Assembly: GCF_000420845.1 (NCBI RefSeq)
Contig: NZ_ATVS01000012.1
Span: forward strand, 36,442-100,441
From: Butyrivibrio sp. AE3009
Lineage (GTDB): Bacteria; Bacillota; Clostridia; Lachnospirales; Lachnospiraceae
Direction of reading: 5' to 3'
Length of the DNA: 64,000 nt
A program made the translations under genes and the position numbers. The notes under the pieces were generated by a model. The model searched no databases. It saw only the letters and a program-made list of their open reading frames with translations, and was not told where the DNA came from. Numbering within the stretch: position 1 is the first letter of the stretch; each line of letters begins with the position of its first letter. This document shows positions 53,858-61,282 of the stretch, one piece after another.

Positions 53858-55243
53858 ATGGAGAAAAAAGTTTGTGAATTGTTCGCGGGAGTAGGTGGAT
53901 TCAGATGCGGACTTAACAACATAAGTTCTATAGATGATGCAAAACAGCCAGAAAAGTGGGAAACCGTTTGGTTTAGTCAGTGGGAACCTGCTGACAAAAA
54001 AACTCAGTGGGCCCATGATTGCTATGTGAATAGATTTGGAACATGCTTAGATCTTGACGGCAATGATACCACCAATGAAGATATAAATGCTGTTGATAAG
54101 AACAAGGTGCCAGATCATACATTACTAGTTGGCGGATTCCCTTGCCAAGACTACTCGGTAGCATCAACACTTGCTACTTCAAAAGGTCTTGAGGGAAAGA
54201 AGGGTATTCTTTGGTGGGATATTAGAGATATGTTAGAAGCCAAGAATACACCGTTTGTTTTACTGGAGAATGTTGATAGGCTGATAAAGAGTCCTGCAAG
54301 TCAAAGAGGTAGAGATTTTGCTATTATTCTTGCTTGCTTCAGAGATTTAGGATATACAGTTGAGTGGAGAGTTATTAATGCGGCTGAGTATGGCTATCAG
54401 CAGCGTAGGAGGCGTACATTTATATTTGCATATCGTAACGATACGAAATATGCAAATAAGGTTATAGAGGATGCTAAATATATCGCTATGCATGGTGATG
54501 AAATGCATAGACATAGTATTTCAAAGGTTATCCTTTCGCAGGGATTTTTTGCGACATGTTTTCCGGTAGCACCACTTGATGCTAAATATGTAAAGATTGG
54601 CAAACTTCCAAAAGGAATTGGTGAATTATCATCATCATTTACTTTCACTTTTGAGAATTCAGGAATGATGCTGGATGGAACAATATATACAGCAAAGACG
54701 GTTCCGGAATACAGTGGTAAGCAAATCACTCTGGGAGATATCATGGAAGATGGTGAGGTTGATTCACAGTTCTTTATTCCTAAAGAAAGACTATATTATA
54801 CTAGCCCAACAGTGACTCATAGTGATGAGACAAAGGAACGGCTTTCAAAAGAAGAACGTCAGACCTGGCAGTATTTAAAAGGAGCAAAAAAGCTCTGTCG
54901 TACAGCGGCAAATGGTCACGAGTATGTTTTTGCTGAAGGAGCAATACCAATGGTTGATGAGTATGACAAGCCAGCAAGGACAATGCTTACTAGTGAAGGA
55001 TCATTTAGCAGAACTACTCATATAGTTAGAGATAAGAAAACTGGGGAGATAAGACTTCTTACACCTATTGAGATGGAAAGAATTCAGGGATTCCCAACAA
55101 ACTGGACTAAAGAATGTCTTGTAAATGGTGAAACTGTAGAAATGCCCATCAACAAGCGTAAGTTCATGATGGGGAATGCTTTGGTTGTAGATTTGATAAA
55201 GCAGATGGAACCTGTATTGAGTGACATTCTAGATAATGAATGA
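53858..55243 (+). CDS. C5-cytosine DNA methyltransferase (probable GATC)
   Basis: A 461-aa Dcm-family enzyme: motif I CELFAGVGGF, catalytic GGFPCQDYS (C96), ENV (137-139), QQRRRR (181-186), and the C-terminal IQGFPTNW and MGNALVV. Specificity for GATC is inferred from the adjacent Sau3AI-type nuclease. GGGAGAG precedes ATG 53858. A separate promoter lets protection be made apart from the nuclease. Confidence 0.88.
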   Translation: MEKKVCELFAGVGGFRCGLNNISSIDDAKQPEKWETVWFSQWEPADKKTQWAHDCYVNRFGTCLDLDGNDTTNEDINAVDKNKVPDHTLLVGGFPCQDYSVASTLATSKGLEGKKGILWWDIRDMLEAKNTPFVLLENVDRLIKSPASQRGRDFAIILACFRDLGYTVEWRVINAAEYGYQQRRRRTFIFAYRNDTKYANKVIEDAKYIAMHGDEMHRHSISKVILSQGFFATCFPVAPLDAKYVKIGKLPKGIGELSSSFTFTFENSGMMLDGTIYTAKTVPEYSGKQITLGDIMEDGEVDSQFFIPKERLYYTSPTVTHSDETKERLSKEERQTWQYLKGAKKLCRTAANGHEYVFAEGAIPMVDEYDKPARTMLTSEGSFSRTTHIVRDKKTGEIRLLTPIEMERIQGFPTNWTKECLVNGETVEMPINKRKFMMGNALVVDLIKQMEPVLSDILDNE

Positions 55244-55249
55244 TTGGAA

Positions 55250-55288
55250 AAAGGTATTGTGATGAATGCATATCACAATGCCTTTTCT
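55250..55288 (+). terminator. Terminator after the methyltransferase
   Basis: GGTATTGTGAT (55253-55263) pairs with ATCACAATGCC (55272-55282), one G-T pair, then TTTTCTT. It closes the MORC/Sau3AI module just before hairpin RNA B. Confidence 0.8.
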
Positions 55289-55310
55289 TATTATGTAATA
55301 CTTAGGTCGT

Positions 55311-55348
55311 TATAATTCGGAAAATATATAAACCATTATAGGTATGAT
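55311..55348 (+). promoter_or_regulatory. Shared-box promoter 5 (hairpin RNA B)
   Basis: TATAATTCGGAAAATATAT (55311-55329), 21 bases between TTCGGA and TATGAT (55343-55348). Box and spacing are identical to promoter 3. Confidence 0.6.
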
Positions 55349-55354
55349 GTATAT

Positions 55355-55471
55355 ATAAAAGAAATGTCGATTTAAAAGAGGTCGTACAAATAGGTTGTTT
55401 TGTTTCAATGTGTGCTCCTTTCTATGTGGTTTATTGTTGTTTGCTGTATGGCCTCTTTTAAATTGACATTT
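55355..55471 (+). ncRNA. Hairpin RNA B, homologous to RNA A
   Basis: The left arm 55366-55388 and right arm 55445-55467 form 23 continuous RNA pairs, three of them G-U, and the pairing extends outward by an AAAT/ATTT step. The loop (~56 nt) shares CTATGTGGTTTAT and TTGTTGTTTG stretches with copy A. There is no coding potential. The following ~160 bp to 55634 hold small hairpins (GAATGA/TCATTC, GCTCT/AGAGC) of unknown meaning. Confidence 0.6.
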
Positions 55472-55633
55472 GAGTTTGACATAGTGGCAGATTCTGAATG
55501 AAATGATCATTCCTCTGGATAGTAAGAATCTGTAGCTCTATAGAGAGCACCTAGGCTAGTAGGGGAACAAAGCAAGATCAGCTGGCCGAATCCTTTCTAA
55601 AATAACAATCCCAGAACAAAGGAGGTGTTGGGA

Positions 55634-55792
55634 ATGCTTGAGATAATCGCGATATTTATATTACTGATCTTTGGAATGCCTTTTTTCGGATTATATCTAC
55701 TTGTAGACAAGAACCAAGCAGCAAATAGAGGACTTGGAGTTGCGGTTCTTATAGTAGGAATCATTGTTTGGGGCATGTTTGGTTTGATTTAG
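55634..55792 (+). CDS. Small two-helix membrane protein (52 aa)
   Basis: ATG 55634 follows GGAGGTGTTGGGA. Two hydrophobic helices (about 2-23 and 35-52) flank a short polar loop, LVDKNQAANRG. Its stop overlaps the ribosome site of the next gene (TAGGAGG). Function unknown. Confidence 0.55.
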   Translation: MLEIIAIFILLIFGMPFFGLYLLVDKNQAANRGLGVAVLIVGIIVWGMFGLI

Positions 55793-55803
55793 GAGGTACA
55801 AAT

Positions 55804-55983
55804 ATGGGACATAACTGTAATTGCCACGATGATCATGGGCATGGTTGCCATCATGGTGATCATTATTATTTCTTTGGCGAAGGATATGGTAACTATAGGT
55901 TTTGTGAATCTGATGGAACTATTGTAGGCACGTTATTTCTTATTCTTGGAATCATTATTATTTTGGTCCAGGCTTTTGGATAA
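55804..55983 (+). CDS. His/Cys-rich membrane protein (59 aa)
   Basis: MGHNCNCHDDHGHGCHHGDH holds seven His and three Cys in twenty residues, a strong metal-binding signature, and a single C-terminal membrane helix (~38-58) follows. AGGAGG upstream. It is cotranscribed with the preceding small membrane protein. Confidence 0.6.
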   Translation: MGHNCNCHDDHGHGCHHGDHYYFFGEGYGNYRFCESDGTIVGTLFLILGIIIILVQAFG

Positions 55984-56010
55984 GAGTTTTATACTTTGGA
56001 GGTATTGAAA

Positions 56011-56637
56011 ATGAAAAAGATGTTTATGTATGTTTTAATGATAGCGATTACAGTAACAATGCTAAACTCGGGCTTTATTACAGTTTATGCGAAGACAACT
56101 TGTGCGCATGCAGGATGTGACAGAGGTGTTGACTCTGGAAGTTATTGCAGATTGCATAAATGCGGAAAAAGTGGATGCAACAGCGAAAAGGGTGGAAACG
56201 GTACAATTTACTGCAACAGGCATGCATCTGAGTATGTAAAGTCAGAAGGCTACAAGACCTGTTCAGTTAGCGGATGCATGAAAAAAGCAACAAGAGGATC
56301 ATATTGTTCTTCTCACGCTTGTATGAGAGGCGGCTGTAATAATAAGCGTGTGGAAGGCTCAAACCTTTGCTCAACACATGAATCCAAAAGCACAACCACT
56401 AGTTTAAGCTCCAAAACTACTAAAAAGAATTCAACGAGTAAGTATAGCAGCACGAAAAAAAATAGCTCAAAATCATCGACAAAGAAGAAATATGATCAAT
56501 ATGATGTTTATAACTATAAATCAGCACAGTCATTTGCGGATGATAAGTACGAAGAATTCTACGACTATGAAGATGATTACGAAGACGAAGATGAAGCTTA
56601 TGACGCTGCAGAGGATTATTGGAGAGATCATCACTGA
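56011..56637 (+). CDS. Secreted protein with Cys/His repeats
   Basis: A 208-aa protein: a signal peptide (cleavage near TVYAK), then four to five repeats of the form CxxxGCxxxxxxGxxYCxxHxC (residues ~28-125), a Ser/Thr/Lys-rich linker and an acidic Tyr/Asp-rich tail. The repeats resemble small metal-binding modules. Since it is exported, a role outside the cell is likely. GGAGGT upstream. Confidence 0.6.
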   Translation: MKKMFMYVLMIAITVTMLNSGFITVYAKTTCAHAGCDRGVDSGSYCRLHKCGKSGCNSEKGGNGTIYCNRHASEYVKSEGYKTCSVSGCMKKATRGSYCSSHACMRGGCNNKRVEGSNLCSTHESKSTTTSLSSKTTKKNSTSKYSSTKKNSSKSSTKKKYDQYDVYNYKSAQSFADDKYEEFYDYEDDYEDEDEAYDAAEDYWRDHH

Positions 56638-56654
56638 TTAGAAAGGAGATTATT

Positions 56655-56882
56655 ATGATAGGACCACTTGATAGATTATTTGGAAATGGACCATTTGACT
56701 TAAATCATGATGGAAAGATTGATGCAGGAGAGACTGCATATATTAATGACACTATCTTTTCGGAGGAAGTGCATGATGATATTGATGAGGAAGAGGAACT
56801 CAGGGACGAAATAGAATTCATGGATCCAGAAGAACGCAGAGAAGCACTAGAAGATGCTGGATTTGACCCGGATGATTTTTGA
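56655..56882 (+). CDS. Small acidic EF-hand-like protein (75 aa)
   Basis: FDLNHDGKIDAGETAYINDT has the D-x-N-x-D-G-x-I-D calcium-loop pattern. The rest is very acidic (DDIDEEEELRDEIEFMDPEE). GAAAGGAG upstream. It is related in motif to 24378-24542. Confidence 0.55.
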   Translation: MIGPLDRLFGNGPFDLNHDGKIDAGETAYINDTIFSEEVHDDIDEEEELRDEIEFMDPEERREALEDAGFDPDDF

Positions 56883-56899
56883 ATGATGAGGATAAATGC

Positions 56900-57361
56900 A
56901 TGATTCTTATTGAGGATGTTATCTGTAGAATTGAGGAATGCTGGGCTGCATGCTCTGGATTTGTTGGAGTTGGAATCAAGTATAGTAAGGATGGAGGCTC
57001 TTCAAAGTGGCTTAGTATCATTGATGGTGAGGGAATAGAAGAATTCTTTTTATCAGAGGATGATTACATAGAGAAGAAGTTCAAACCTGGAATTAGTGAT
57101 GATGAGGCGGAAGAAATCTGTAATCAGGAAGAAGCGATTCGCATTGATTCATTCGAAGGTGTTAGCTTAGAAGGCGGATATAAAAAGATCATAAATGGTT
57201 TTAATGATTCTACCGATGAGGATGTCAAAAGGCTTCTTTCATATCTATTTATAGTTACGCTTTGCGGTAGGGAAGATACAGAGAAATATATTCAACTAGG
57301 AAAAGGTAAAAACATAAATGATATGGAGCTTCCTGAATTGAATCGATTTATTGAAAAATGA
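56900..57361 (+). CDS. Hypothetical acidic protein (153 aa)
   Basis: ATG 56900 after GAGGA; a TTG at 56879 overlapping the previous gene is the alternative. The protein is alpha/beta and acidic (SKWLSIIDGEGIEEFFLSED), with a helical end. Some features recall SMI1/KNR4-type immunity folds, but too weakly to assign. Confidence 0.45.
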   Translation: MILIEDVICRIEECWAACSGFVGVGIKYSKDGGSSKWLSIIDGEGIEEFFLSEDDYIEKKFKPGISDDEAEEICNQEEAIRIDSFEGVSLEGGYKKIINGFNDSTDEDVKRLLSYLFIVTLCGREDTEKYIQLGKGKNINDMELPELNRFIEK

Positions 57362-57388
57362 GAGTTTGACTAATTTAGGAGTAAAGAA

Positions 57389-57412
57389 AACCGGAGTGTG
57401 TACTCTCCGGTT
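57389..57412. terminator. Terminator between convergent genes
   Basis: AACCGGAG (57389-57396) pairs with CTCCGGTT (57405-57412), flanked by an A-run on the left and T on the right, so it can serve both strands. Confidence 0.6.
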
Positions 57413-57485
57413 TACACTTGCCGTATTTGACTTTTTTAAAGGGCATACTGATTCTGTATGAAGATAGAATACCCGGAGCCACCGA

Positions 57486-57899
57486 TTATTCTTGCTTGAG
57501 CTTATTCTTTTTTGCTCTGCGTATAAGCTTAACTGCTTCATCGGTTGCCACTGAAATCTCACCAGTTTCGATTGATCTTTCTACTCCACGGATTTTTACA
57601 GATTTATATTTTGATACGTTAGAATCAAAATCATAGCCATAGCGATTGAAGTATGTTCCGTGATTCCAATCATCTGGAGAACCGTTTTTTCCATAGGGTG
57701 CGACAACAAACCTTGAAGCCGAGAAATAGTCATATCGATGCTTGAATTGATCTAATCTAGTGTTTACAGGTTCATCTCCAATGTTCATGGAACAGAAATA
57801 CTCCTTAATGGCTTTTGTGTTGGAATAAGCAAAGATATCCATTTGCTCGCCGGTTAGATAGTCTTTTACCCAGTATTTTCTAATCGTTGTTGTAGTCAT
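57486..57899 (-). CDS. Hypothetical protein (137 aa)
   Basis: A minus-strand soluble protein, TIRKYWVKDYLTGEQMDIFA, then RYDYFSASRFVVAPYGKNGS and a basic end (KLIRRAKKNKLKQE). AAGAGG upstream of the start. I do not recognise it. Confidence 0.5.
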   Translation of the reverse strand: MTTTTIRKYWVKDYLTGEQMDIFAYSNTKAIKEYFCSMNIGDEPVNTRLDQFKHRYDYFSASRFVVAPYGKNGSPDDWNHGTYFNRYGYDFDSNVSKYKSVKIRGVERSIETGEISVATDEAVKLIRRAKKNKLKQE

Positions 57900-58002
57900 A
57901 ATGAACCTCTTAAGTTTTACAGTTTGTGAAGCTTTTCATCGCCAAGTATATATAATACCACCTTTTTACAATGTTCCAATAAAAATAGGATAATAAAGGA
58001 AA

Positions 58003-58026
58003 ATGAGCTAGGGGCACCTAGCTCAT
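58003..58026 (+). other. Perfect hairpin in the divergent promoter region
   Basis: ATGAGCTAG (58003-58011) and CTAGCTCAT (58018-58026) form a 9-bp hairpin followed by CTTTATAT. It lies between divergent genes, so it is either a weak terminator or an operator. A TATAAT at 58057-58062 precedes the gene at 58091. The rest of 57900-58090 shows nothing else. Confidence 0.5.
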
Positions 58027-58090
58027 CTTTATATAGGGAATGAAGTTTTGATGGTATATAATTTAAGTATCAGTTTTAAGGAGAAAACTA

Positions 58091-58423
58091 ATGGTTGGGC
58101 GATATAAAGTAATTACGCTGTGTGGTAGCACACGATTTAAAAACGAGTTTATGGAAGCGCAAAAAAAGCTTACTCTACAAGGAAACATAGTGATAAGCGT
58201 TGGACTCTTCGGACACTCAGGAGATCAGGAAGTTTGGGAGAATATGGACGAAGGAACACTGACAAAAACCAAGGAAATGCTGGATGATATGCACAAGCGA
58301 AAGATAGATATGGCTGATGGTATTTATGTTATCAATGTTGGCGGTTATATTGGGGATAGTACGAAGTCAGAAATAGAGTATGCAAAAGATCATGGAAAAA
58401 TAGTTGAGTATTTGGAGCAATAA
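58091..58423 (+). CDS. Nucleoside 2-deoxyribosyltransferase-like protein
   Basis: A 110-aa protein: ITLCGSTRFKNEFMEAQKKL, a middle DMHKRKIDMADGIYVINVGG and YIGDSTKSEIEYAKDHGK. This is the nucleoside deoxyribosyltransferase/DUF4406-like fold (GSTRF phosphate-binding start, SEIEYA with the likely catalytic Glu). Relatives handle nucleotides or nucleotide-derived signals and are common in phages and plasmids. AAGGAG upstream. Confidence 0.75.
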   Translation: MVGRYKVITLCGSTRFKNEFMEAQKKLTLQGNIVISVGLFGHSGDQEVWENMDEGTLTKTKEMLDDMHKRKIDMADGIYVINVGGYIGDSTKSEIEYAKDHGKIVEYLEQ

Positions 58424-58466
58424 GTGACGTAGACTTGGTGTTCTGTAATGAGAAAGAGCTATACGA

Positions 58467-61190
58467 ATGATTGACACTACTAAGTACATGATAGTGGCCA
58501 AGGGGAAGATTGAGACAAGTAGGATTGATACTTGTGTTAAGAATCCTGCCACAAACAAATATGATATAAAGTTCACTAATGGAAGGGCTTACTCTTACAT
58601 GCCGAGTAATGTTCTTGTTTTGAGTAACCCATCAGTATTGAATCCAGAGAACTATATAATAAGAACCTCTGAAGCGAAAAAGCTTTTTGATATAAAGTGC
58701 ATTTATCAATTTGCCAGCAGTAGTGACTTGTATTGGCATATTGTATTTGAGAGTTATGCACAGGATTTCAAAAAGAGTGATCTTAATGTAGTTGAGAACT
58801 GCCTGGCTAACAAGAAATCAGCAAATCTTTTTGACTATCTTAAGGATGTATCTGAATTAAGCAATATCAAGAATGACAAGGGAGAGCTTATCCTAAGTAA
58901 GCATTTTGAAAAGATGCCATTCATCGGAAACACCTCTGCTTTGGCCAATTTCCTTGAGCCCTCCAAAAGGATAGAAAAGTATAATCCTGGACCTTTGATT
59001 TTCCCGTTTGGCTGTAATCAGAGCCAGTTCCAAGCGGTTAAAAATGCCATGGAGAATCAGATAAGTGTTATTCAAGGCCCGCCAGGAACTGGTAAGACCC
59101 AGACTATACTAAATATCATTGCGAATCTTTTGATCAAGAATAAGACAGTTCTTGTTGTATCGAATAACAATGCAGCAACTCTGAATGTAATGGAAAAGCT
59201 TTCCCAGGAAAAGTACGGAATGGACTTTCTGGTCGCACCTTTGGGAAGTTTTGAGAACAAAGAGGCTTTTGTACAGGAGCAGACCGGAAGATATCCGGAT
59301 TTGTCGAATTGGCTTATCAGCGGGGAGAATTCCGTTTCAATAAGCGAAATAAATACACTGGCTCAACGACTGCAAAATGTATATAAGCTCCAGGAAAACA
59401 TAGCGAGATTAAAAGAAAAGCAGTATGCAGTAGATATAGAGAGGAAGCATTTTGATGAGTTCGTTCAGGAGACTGGTGCGGACTATAAAGCTGTGAAAAT
59501 CAGAAGAAGGCTTAAGTCAGATAAGCTTATGCGCCTCTGGCAGGAAGTACAGGATCGAGCTGATAGGGATAAGAAGCTTACTTTTTGGACAAAGCTTAAA
59601 AGCGTTTTGTTATATGGAATTGCTGATTGGGACTTTTATGAGCAGGAGTATTCCAAGATAATTACTGTGCTTCAGGGAATGTACTACGAGCGAAGCCTTG
59701 AGGAAATACAGTCAGAGTTAAAGGAAAATGAAGATACTCTAGAGAAGGAACGCGGAGATTATGAAAAACAGCTTCAGGACAAATCATTAAGCTTTGTGAA
59801 GAATATTATTGCGAGAAGATATAAGTGGAACGGAGAGAGGATTAAGTTTTCGAGCGAGAATCTTTATAGGAATTCCTCTGCAGTATTAAAGGAATATCCG
59901 ATAGTACTAAGTACCACTTTTTCAGCGAGAACCAGTCTTAACCTTGCTGATGTTACGTATGATTACGTTATTATGGACGAGGCATCTCAGGTAGATATTG
60001 CTACAGGAGCCCTTGCATTATCCTGTGCTCACAATGCAGTTATAGTTGGAGATTTAAAGCAGCTTCCTAATGTTGTGAATCCTGAAAACATGCAAAGTGC
60101 GGACTTGATTAGAACAAACTATAACATTGCGGATGCTTACGACTTTGCACACAAGAGCTTTCTGCAGAGTATGGTGGAGGCTATTCCTGGTGTGCCCAGT
60201 ACACTACTAAAGGAGCATTATAGATGCCACCCGAGGATCATTTCTTTCTGCAATCAGAAGTTCTACGATAATGAACTTGTCGTTATGACTGAAGATGATA
60301 ATCTTGGCCAGGCACTTATGGCAGTTAAAACCGTTGAAGGAAATCATGCCAGGGGAAAGTATAATCAGCGACAGATAGATGTTATCAAACAAGAGATTCT
60401 TCCCAAGCTGGAGGAACCATTGGATGATATTGGAATTATTGCTCCCTACAATGAGCAGGTCGATGAGATTAAAAGACAGATCCCTGGAATAGATGTAGCG
60501 ACTGTGCACAAGTATCAGGGCAGGGAGAAGGATGTCATTATCCTGTCTACAGTAGATGATCAGATAAGAAACTTCACAGATAATCCCAACTTGCTTAATG
60601 TAGCTGTTTCTAGAGCGAAGAAAAAGCTTATTGTTGTTGTGTCCGGAAATAAACAGGAAAAGAGCGGTAACATTGTGGATCTTATATCCTACATCCAGTA
60701 CAACAAGATGGAGGTCGTGGATAGCAAGATCTATTCTGTCTTTGACTATCTTTATGGACAGTATAGAGAAAAACGCTGGGAGTATCTCAGAAATCATAGA
60801 AGAGTATCAGAATATGATTCTGAGAACCTTGCATATAATATGATTCAGGACATTCTGAAGGAGTATCCTGATTATGGGGTTACGTGTTTTGAACCATTGT
60901 CTATGGTGGTTAGGGATGTCTCTAAGCTTGATACTGAAGAAATGAGATATGCATATAACCCGGGAACACATTTGGACTTAACGGTATTCAACAAGATGAG
61001 TAAGCAACCGGTTCTTGCTATTGAGGTAGATGGATTTAAATACCATAAGGCTGGAACAGTGCAGCATGAGAGGGACATCAAGAAGAATCATATTCTTGAA
61101 AAGTGCGGATTAAACCTTGTAAGGTTAGGAACAAATGAGAGCGGAGAAAAGGAAAAGATTATTATTGCATTAGAAAAGATTGTGAAATAG
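58467..61190 (+). CDS. SF1 (Upf1-like) helicase with C-terminal DUF2726/Vsr-like nuclease
   Basis: A 907-aa protein. A ~180-residue N-terminal part is followed by an SF1B helicase: QGPPGTGKT (203-211), DEASQ (504-508), KEHYRCHPRI, and IDVATVHKYQGREKDVI with SRAKKKL. A coiled insertion is present (~290-430). The last ~90 residues have LDLTVF, then AIEVDGFKYHK and a ERDIKKNHILEKCGL ending, the DUF2726/Vsr-like PD-(D/E)XK pattern. Helicase-nuclease fusions of this type are common in defence islands. Stand-alone gene. Confidence 0.82.
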   Translation: MIDTTKYMIVAKGKIETSRIDTCVKNPATNKYDIKFTNGRAYSYMPSNVLVLSNPSVLNPENYIIRTSEAKKLFDIKCIYQFASSSDLYWHIVFESYAQDFKKSDLNVVENCLANKKSANLFDYLKDVSELSNIKNDKGELILSKHFEKMPFIGNTSALANFLEPSKRIEKYNPGPLIFPFGCNQSQFQAVKNAMENQISVIQGPPGTGKTQTILNIIANLLIKNKTVLVVSNNNAATLNVMEKLSQEKYGMDFLVAPLGSFENKEAFVQEQTGRYPDLSNWLISGENSVSISEINTLAQRLQNVYKLQENIARLKEKQYAVDIERKHFDEFVQETGADYKAVKIRRRLKSDKLMRLWQEVQDRADRDKKLTFWTKLKSVLLYGIADWDFYEQEYSKIITVLQGMYYERSLEEIQSELKENEDTLEKERGDYEKQLQDKSLSFVKNIIARRYKWNGERIKFSSENLYRNSSAVLKEYPIVLSTTFSARTSLNLADVTYDYVIMDEASQVDIATGALALSCAHNAVIVGDLKQLPNVVNPENMQSADLIRTNYNIADAYDFAHKSFLQSMVEAIPGVPSTLLKEHYRCHPRIISFCNQKFYDNELVVMTEDDNLGQALMAVKTVEGNHARGKYNQRQIDVIKQEILPKLEEPLDDIGIIAPYNEQVDEIKRQIPGIDVATVHKYQGREKDVIILSTVDDQIRNFTDNPNLLNVAVSRAKKKLIVVVSGNKQEKSGNIVDLISYIQYNKMEVVDSKIYSVFDYLYGQYREKRWEYLRNHRRVSEYDSENLAYNMIQDILKEYPDYGVTCFEPLSMVVRDVSKLDTEEMRYAYNPGTHLDLTVFNKMSKQPVLAIEVDGFKYHKAGTVQHERDIKKNHILEKCGLNLVRLGTNESGEKEKIIIALEKIVK

Positions 61191-61214
61191 GCTACGCGGG
61201 CGGAATTTTGAATT

Positions 61215-61243
61215 TTTACACAAAAAACTTAATCAGCTATAAA
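61215..61243 (+). promoter_or_regulatory. Promoter of the 838-aa fusion gene
   Basis: TTTACA (61215-61220), 17 bases, TATAAA (61238-61243). A near-consensus housekeeping promoter without the TTCGRA box. Confidence 0.65.
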
Positions 61244-61282
61244 AGATACTCAATATAAAGACGCATCATAAGGAGGAATGCT

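Noticed and set aside
42341..55471. The hairpin RNAs as retron msr-msd
   Set aside because: No reverse transcriptase lies in the window, and retron-type branching G and a1/a2 layout are not seen.
55490..55625. Riboswitch before the His/Cys-rich membrane protein
   Set aside because: Several small hairpins can be drawn, but no known aptamer core or terminator was recognised; left as unexplained.
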